Of a DNA stretch of 64,000 bases, positions 57,932-64,000 are shown piece after piece. The translations under genes and the position numbers were made by a program. How positions within the stretch are numbered: the stretch's first letter is position 1; every line of letters begins with the position of its first letter. Source of the DNA: Bondarzewia mesenterica (taxonomy: Eukaryota > Basidiomycota > Agaricomycetes > Russulales > Bondarzewiaceae); the NCBI GenBank assembly GCA_004802705.1, contig SGPL01000125.1:1-64000 (forward strand), written 5' to 3'. The notes below the pieces were generated by a model, which worked only from the letters and a program-made list of their open reading frames with translations, did not search any database and had not been told where the DNA came from.

Positions 57932-60900
57932 ATGGGCGATGCTGACTTTGAATCCTTCCGGCCGAATGGACTTCTTGGCGTCCGCACAAAAACACCCTCT
58001 GTAGATGCATCGGCTTCTGACATTCAAGATGATGTCGACAGCTTTACTCCAAACGGACTCCTTGGGAAGCTAGCTTTTACACCTCAGAAGTTAATTTCCG
58101 GAGATTTGCCAGCAACCTTGGAGCCGGGTTCGTTCTGTCTCCTGGCTGCATTCGATCCAAGTTTTAACTGCTATTATTTCCATCTTTTGTCCACAGGTGC
58201 AGTGTCTCCTATGAGACCGAATGGGCTGTTGGCAATGCCGAGGGTAGGTCCGTTAGGTCAGTAGGAGTTTTCACGCTCTACTTGTACGTCTTCGAATACT
58301 AACGCTACCTCATCTTGAAAGCAAGCGATGTGTCGCTATCTCCGTTGAGACCTAATGGGATTCTGAGAGTTTTGAAAAATAATACCACTGGTAAGTGTTT
58401 CGCATTGTCTGGCATTATAAGTAATGTTAAACCAATGCTGGTGCACTAATCTTCAGAAGTTACTTCTCAGGACACATTGCCCTCACAATCACAATCACAA
58501 GGTGACCGCAGTCACTGTCTGCAGGCAGTGCTACACATTTTAATGCCCTTAACATGGCGCAGAGGATACACTTCCTGACATTGCAGACATACTCCGGTCA
58601 TATCCAAGGAATGACGCAGCCAGTCATGCACCTTTAGGAAATCCCGGTCTTCTACCTCGTTTCTCCGTCCGATCCACCACTTTTGAAGGAAAAGCTCTCT
58701 ATCTCAGAAAGAAGACGCGGAATCAGACTCGTCCGTCGGTAGGTTTTGATATTTCACTCATGCGTTACGCATTGTCTCGAGCAACTTCAAAGGAACAGGG
58801 CACGTCCGGCCAACGGATGGCCAAACTATTAGACGTGCCGATACATCGACTCATGGACGAGTTGTCAGTGAAGACTGCGTCTAAGTTGGCTCAAGGGTAC
58901 GGTTTCACAGTTTGCTTCGAAATGCAGTAAGTCTGACTATCATATACAGCGACCAAGCGCAAGCATCGGGCCCGGATGTTTCTGGTACATCATCAAGGAA
59001 GCAGGAAGACACCCTGTGGGTCGATCGATACCGTCCCAAGCGTTTTTACAGACCTGCTGGGAGACGAAAGGCTGCACCGCGAGGTCTTGGGGTGGGTAAA
59101 AGAATGGGATTACTGCGTGTTTGGAAAGCGCAAGGCTAAGAAGAGAACGCGGGATGCAGGCCAGAGTGATCTTCCTGAAGACCAGTATCAAAGGCCACGA
59201 GAGAAGGTACACCTTGACATATATCTCATCACTATGATGAAGGAGCTGAATCGTTCTTTGAGATCTTATTATTGTCTGGTCCTCCTGGTCTTGGCAAGAC
59301 GACGCTCGCGCATATAGTCGCCAAACAGGCTGGATACAATGTTTTTGAGATCAACGCCAGGTTCGGGATTTTTTTCCTTCATTGTTTCGGTGGTGCTGAA
59401 TTCATCATTGCCAGTGATGCTCGCTCCGGACAAATCGTAGACGACCGTATACGTCCCGCGCTGGAATCCGGCTTTTCTATCGGGAGCACGAGACCGAACC
59501 TCGTAGTCATAGATGAGATTGATGGTGCAACTGGTGCAGGAGATAACGTCAGGTTATTCATTGACAGTCTAGGGTCATATTAACACAGTCTTGGGTCATA
59601 TTAACGTTTATTCCAGGCTACCAGTTTTATACAGAAACTCACCCAACTCGCGCTAGAAAAGCCGTTCAAAGAGCGTTCGTACCATCAATTGCTTTCGAGC
59701 TGTAATGGGACTGACAGATTGCGTTAGGACGAGGAAAAAAGAAAGATCCTAAAGGCAAACGGCCACTTCTTCGTCCCATCATCTGCATATGCAACGATCT
59801 CTACGCATCCTCCTTGGCCAAGCTTCGACCTCTTAGTCATATAATCCGGTTCACGCGACCGGCCGATATCCACATTGTAAAGCGGTTGCGTGATATCTGT
59901 GAGATGGAAGGCTTGAAGGCGGATTCGCGGGCCTTGTCGACATTAGTCGGCGCAGCTCTCGGTGACCTACGTGGATGCCTCAATACACTTCAGGTACGCC
60001 CCTCGGTGCCATAATCAATCGATAAGGTGTTCTCATAGCTCTTTTCCTGCAGTTCATCAAATCGCGGAGTCAAGATGTTACCGAACAAATGATCCGCGCC
60101 GCGACAGTGGGGATGAAAGAAGGCGATTCGTCTTTTTCAGGAGCCCTGAACAGCCTGTTCTTGCCGATGAGCAAGAGGCGGGTAAAGGAGCTCGGGTTAA
60201 ATGAAGAGGACGAGAATAAATATGTCGATCGGATAGCTCGAGAATTAGAGGGAAGCGGAACCTTGGATCGCATCGCGTTAGGTACGTCTTTTCGGTCCCA
60301 TTGAACGTCACCACCATTCAACTACTATTGTGTCTTTGTTCAGGCTGCTTTGAACACTATGCGAACGTGCACCAGCACGATGCCACATTTGCTCGGTACA
60401 TGAAGGCTAACGAATGGCTCGTTTCCTACGATGTTCTTTCGGGATCTATGCGTTCCGAGAGGGAGTATTCTGTTCTGCCTTACCTCGCATATGCAATAGT
60501 GCCCTTCCATCCACTATTCCAAGAGCGTGGGGGTGCGAGGGTCGAAAGGCCTAAAGCAGATTGGGAGGTTAGAGTCCATATTCCAGCATAGCGGACATCT
60601 GACTTAACCACCACCTGCAGAATCACCTGAAAACTCGTGCCAACGAGGAAATCTACAAGTCTCTCGCGCGTTCCACCCGAACGGGCAGCGGTCGCGTCAC
60701 AGGCCATCACCGACACCTTGTCAGCAATGACATCCTTCATCTAGAGTTCGCACCTTACCTTAATCGAATCATATCCCCGCCCCTTCGACCTGTAAGCGCT
60801 CATCAGCGTTCCTGATACTGAGTTGCTGACCGTTATTCACGGTGGCAGGTCAATAGCCAAGTCATTCGACCTGAAGAGAAGGCCGTCCTGGCGCGGCTCG

Positions 60901-61852
60901 TCGGCATCATGGTGTCCCTCGAGCTGCGTTTTGTCCAAGAGAAAGCAGAAGATGGGCAGCTGATCTACCGACTTGACCCGTACGTCCCCTTCTTACTTCT
61001 TACGGAATGACACCAAAGATAACGACGATACCTATTTGTATACTGACCCGACCCTTCCTCCTCCCCATGGAACTATGAAGACCAATCGATGTGTTTGTGA
61101 CTTACGACGGGAAGCGCGCGGCGGATATAGCTGCGTCGCGTTACGCCGTGCGACACCTCGTCGCGGCAGAGGTGGGTCAAAGCACAGGCTCACTCCATTT
61201 CGCCCTGACTGACATGACAAAACTCAGATCGATGCTCAACTCATCGCCCGTCAGGCTGATTTCATAGAGCGTAGCAAGGCGCAAGCCAGCAAAAATTTCT
61301 TCGGCGGGTGAGTCATGACGCGCGGGGATCCCTCACACCGACGCGCTCAACTGCTTCTTACCTTTTGTTTCCGGACTATGACGCAGGAATGCGAATGCGG
61401 ACGCGGAAGACGCAGACCAGAAAGACAGAAACGGCACGTCGGGGACACTCTCATTGCGCGGGGCGGTCCCCGCCGAGGAAGATGCAGGACGGCCGCGCAA
61501 GCGCGCAAAGGCGGAAGGCGCGGTGGACATTGCGGACAGGGTTCGTCGATGTCTTTTTTTCTCACTCCCCTTCCGTTCTCTTCTCAACGCGATTTCCATC
61601 ATTCACCTCCTTTTCCACCCCATTACTTCGTTCAAACATTCGTGCGCTCGACCTTGTCAACGCGAATCATTATAGCCTGCGGTCGACTTCTTCGGCCGGC
61701 CTATCGTCGTGCCCAGAAAACCTGCCTCGGCACGCGGGCGAGCTGATGAGCAGGAACAGGCGCCGTCGCCCGCGTTCAGGATCGCGTACAAGCACAAGGA
61801 AGGCAACTCGGCCGCCGTGCGCAAACCCGTAAAAGTGTCGTCGTTCCTGTGA
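57932..61852 (+). CDS. CTF18: Alternative clamp-loader subunit Ctf18
   Basis: Large subunit of the Ctf18-RFC complex, which loads PCNA and supports sister-chromatid cohesion and replication-checkpoint signalling. The AAA+ core begins with TLWVDRYRPKRF (RFC box II). LLLSGPPGLGKTTLAHIVAK (Walker A), NLVVIDEIDGATGAGDN (Walker B), PIICICNDLYASSLAKLRPL (sensor 1 region) and LSTLVGAALGDLRGCLNTLQ (sensor 2) follow. The C-terminal part includes HYANVHQHDATFARYMKANE and LRPVNSQVIRPEEKAVLARL. The tail is basic with a bipartite-like KRAKAEG and ends VRKPVKVSSFL at 61852. The chosen start (MGDADFESFRPNGLLG) is the first Met after in-frame stops but is uncertain. The N-terminal 150 residues hold four PNG[LI]L motifs. 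At 59043-59047 a T5 run breaks the frame between KRF and TDLLGDE; four Ts would restore it. Confidence 0.9.
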
Positions 61853-62455
61853 CGTCGATTCTAGCGCTCGTTTCCCCCTTTTCAAGTGCACGAAACTTAA
61901 TGATTTCATCGTGGAACGTGGGTGGTCAGTGTCTGAGTTTATGGACTGTGGGTTGTAGGAAGGGCCTAGGGTTACTGTAGAATGTATGTGTTTGCCATTG
62001 ACAATGTTGGTATCTGGTATTCGAAGGGGACAGATACATATGTGTACTCCGTTGGAGTTTTGTCACCGGCGTAACGATGTGGAGAAAGGTGTATAGTCTA
62101 TGTACGTTCATGAACTGTAACGTGGGTATCGCAAATGCGAAGGAAGGGTCATCATAACACAGTGTCGTAACGTAGGGCTCGTTCCTCCTCACCCCTAATA
62201 TCACCCTCCACACACCATGACACCCACCAGATTAGGGCGAGGGGGGAGAAGAGAAAGAGGTACAATAGATTACAACCGGCACACCGGCAGGTGCATAAAT
62301 AACTCGAAAAAAAATAGTCTGCAACCCTCTCATCATCATCATCATCATCATCATCAACCCCACAAGGGATTATAAAACACTCAGGACCACCGAGAAGGAA
62401 CAGGAAAATGCGATATCCACGAGGCGAGCGAGAAGACGAAGAAGAGAGGAGCGTC
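61853..62455. other. Intergenic, convergent 3' ends of CTF18 and transporter
   Basis: About 600 bases between facing stops. Contains a CAT microsatellite (listed separately) near the transporter stop. No coding frame supported. Confidence 0.5.
62331..62356. repeat. (CAT)n microsatellite
   Basis: Nearly nine perfect CAT units, about 100 bases beyond the transporter stop and so probably in its 3' UTR. A likely polymorphic marker. Confidence 0.9.
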
Positions 62456-64000
62456 TCACAGCACGTATCGGAACTCGCGGTTCTGCCAGTCGGTGAGATC
62501 CAAGAACGCCTGTCACGGGCACCCACACCGTCAGCAGCCCATCCAAAGAGAGAGAGAGAGATGGAACCCGGAAGGGGTAAAGAACACGCACCTTGTCGAC
62601 CCGCCGCCGCACGACCTCCCCATGCTCACCCACCTCCTCGACGTACGCCTCCACGAGCTTATCGTCGTCGACACCCCCCCTGCTCTGCGCGCTCACGGTC
62701 CCGTCGCGCGTTTTCACGGGCGAGCACGAGGCGCAGGATGAGGAAGACGACGCCCGAGGCGAAAGAGCACGAGGTGATGACCGCCCATGGGACGTGGTTC
62801 CTTAAAAAAGAGAGAGAAAGTTTTTAAAAAGAGCAAAAAAACGTGGGTAAGAGGGAAAAGGGTTTACCTCGGTTGGTATTGCTTCTTCCACATCAGGGGG
62901 CCGACGGCGTTGCCGAGGGCGTACCCTATGAGCACGATCGCATTCGTAGTCGTACCTGGTGGGGTTCGAGAACTTGAGATGATGGTGCACAGCAAAGGTA
63001 AAAAAAAACTTTCAAAAAATGATGAACAGAAAAGATATAGATATAGATAAAAAGATGATGGTGCACAGCAAAGATAAAGGTAAAAATGAAAGATGATGGT
63101 GCACAGCAAAGATAAAGATAAAATTAAAAGTCCACCGCCGCAGCAGGGTTTCATTTCGGAGGATCAACGGATAAATCTGGGACTTACGTTTCGTATGGCC
63201 CGCAGTGACGGACCCGACCCAACCCAACATGATCGCAAAGGGCACGATCCCAAAAACTATTTTTGTGACACAATAACATGTCAGTGCCTCTCCTGAAAAA
63301 GGCAAAAAAGCAAACATCGGAAAAGACGGACTGGAGAGCCAATAGGAGAAGAGGAGGCCGATCTTGTTGTGCGAGGGAAGCGTGTTGACGAGGATGGATC
63401 CGAGGATGCAGGGCACGAAGACGAGCGTGCCCGCGTACGCGCGGAAGTCCTTCCAACTCGAGGCGAGGGTCACGCCGACCCAGACCGCGATGACTGCCGG
63501 TTCACGAAAGGAAAAAAAAATAAGAATCAGGGCATGGTTCGCACGGACAGAATGGGCAAAGGTAAGAAAGGACGCACTCTCGACGACACCGTCGACGCAC
63601 CCGATGAGCGTGGTCTGCAAGGTGTTGAAGCCGAATTCGTTGACAATGAGCTGCCGTTGGGTCGAGAGCTGTTCGCACATTCGATATGACACGATCACGA
63701 TCGTGAACACCGCGGTGGTAGGATGAGCAATACGGTCGCTGCTGACGAGAAGATCGACCAATACGCACCGAGTTGAGGATGTTCGAGAGGGCCGCGAAGA
63801 GCGCGAACAACCACGTCTTTGGATCCTTCAATGCTTCGATGAACCTGCGACGATCGATCGGGATTTGAATTGAGATCGCAGAGAATGAAGATGGACAACA
63901 CGACCAACGGCAACGGTTCATGAAAAGGGTGAAACAAGAAGAAGAGACAGAGTGGTCACGCACTGATCGCGCTTGAAATGTTTGTTCTCGAGGCCTGACT
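62456..64000 (-). CDS. Dal5-family MFS transporter (anion:cation symporter), 5' truncated
   Basis: Major-facilitator transporter of the Dal5/allantoate permease family, which carries vitamins, allantoate or other organic anions. The gene enters from beyond the right edge, so the N-terminal half is missing. Seen in order: FIEALKDPKTWLFALFAALS, NEFGFNTLQTTLIGCVDGVV, VIAVWVGVTLASSWKDFRAY, GTLVFVPCILGSILVNTLPS, KIVFGIVPFAIMLGWVGSVT, then TAGHTKR-TTTNAIVLIGYA and LGNAVGPLMWKKQYQPR. GHTKR, the conserved N at TTTNA and GNxxGP are typical of this family. After the last helix (SCSFASGVVFLILRLVLARE) a hydrophilic tail ends AFLDLTDWQNREFRYVL at 62456. One intron (62956-63187, 232 nt) is four times the usual length because of a minisatellite. 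Confidence 0.9.
62977..63111. repeat. 38-bp minisatellite inside a transporter intron
   Basis: The 21-base core AGATGATGGTGCACAGCAAAG occurs at 62977-62997, 63053-63073 and 63091-63111. The spacings are 76 and 38 bases, so the period is 38. A fourth, diverged unit (ATGATGAACAGAAAAGATA) fills the 76-base gap. Spacers are A-rich with GATAAA/TATAGA repeats. Confidence 0.9.

Overview
The window is nuclear DNA from a filamentous basidiomycete, most likely an Agaricomycete. Genes are densely packed on both strands and cut by many introns of about 45-65 nt with GT...AG ends and CTGA/CTAA-like branch sites. The gene set is fungal: a fused alpha/beta tryptophan synthase, lumazine synthase, a WOPR regulator, a Dal5-type transporter and a fungal DUF1776 protein. 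I see no prokaryotic features, no CRISPR array, no intact transposon and no secondary-metabolite cluster. Scattered Ns (about 1.8-2.5 kb, 12.8-14.9 kb, 50.9 kb) and several single-base frame breaks, two of them in homopolymers, point to draft-quality sequence.

Layout. 0-6 kb: an orphan gene, SRP40/Nopp140 (minus), lumazine synthase RIB4 and the Rag GTPase GTR1 (plus). 7-14 kb, all minus: a CAX-type Ca2+/H+ exchanger, a histidine-phosphatase protein and DOA1/PLAA; then 2.3 kb with no recognisable gene. 16.6-24 kb: the meiotic HORMA gene HOP1 (minus), divergent from the GID7/WDR26 E3-ligase subunit (plus). 25-33 kb: an Elongin-A-like gene with an unidentified neighbour or N-terminal extension (minus), a WOPR/Gti1-Pac2 regulator (plus), CWF18/CCDC12 (minus) and mitochondrial GUF1/LepA (plus). 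33-40 kb: eIF2B-beta and TRP5 (minus), then an asparaginase-ankyrin gene (plus) diverging from TRP5. 40-51 kb: monopolin CSM1/PCS1 (minus), an ADGF/ADA2-type adenosine deaminase, a triple-KH protein, BRX1 and an arrestin-like gene (plus). 51.8-57.3 kb, all minus: CPD1-type cyclic phosphodiesterase, DUF1776/YSC83 and a membrane-anchored histidine acid phosphatase. 57.5-64 kb: tRNA-Ser(AGA), CTF18 (plus) and a Dal5-family transporter (minus) running off the window.

The genes are mostly housekeeping and show no operon-like functional grouping. The one regulatory link I can argue is the 187-bp divergent promoter between TRP5 and the asparaginase gene, which carries two Gcn4/Cpc1-like sites. The other observations most worth checking are a 9-nt micro-exon inside the HOP1 PHD finger, a four-copy PNGLL peptide motif at the CTF18 N terminus, a 38-bp minisatellite that enlarges one intron of the transporter gene, and a possible fusion at Elongin-A. 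I did not find a convincing undescribed multi-gene system.
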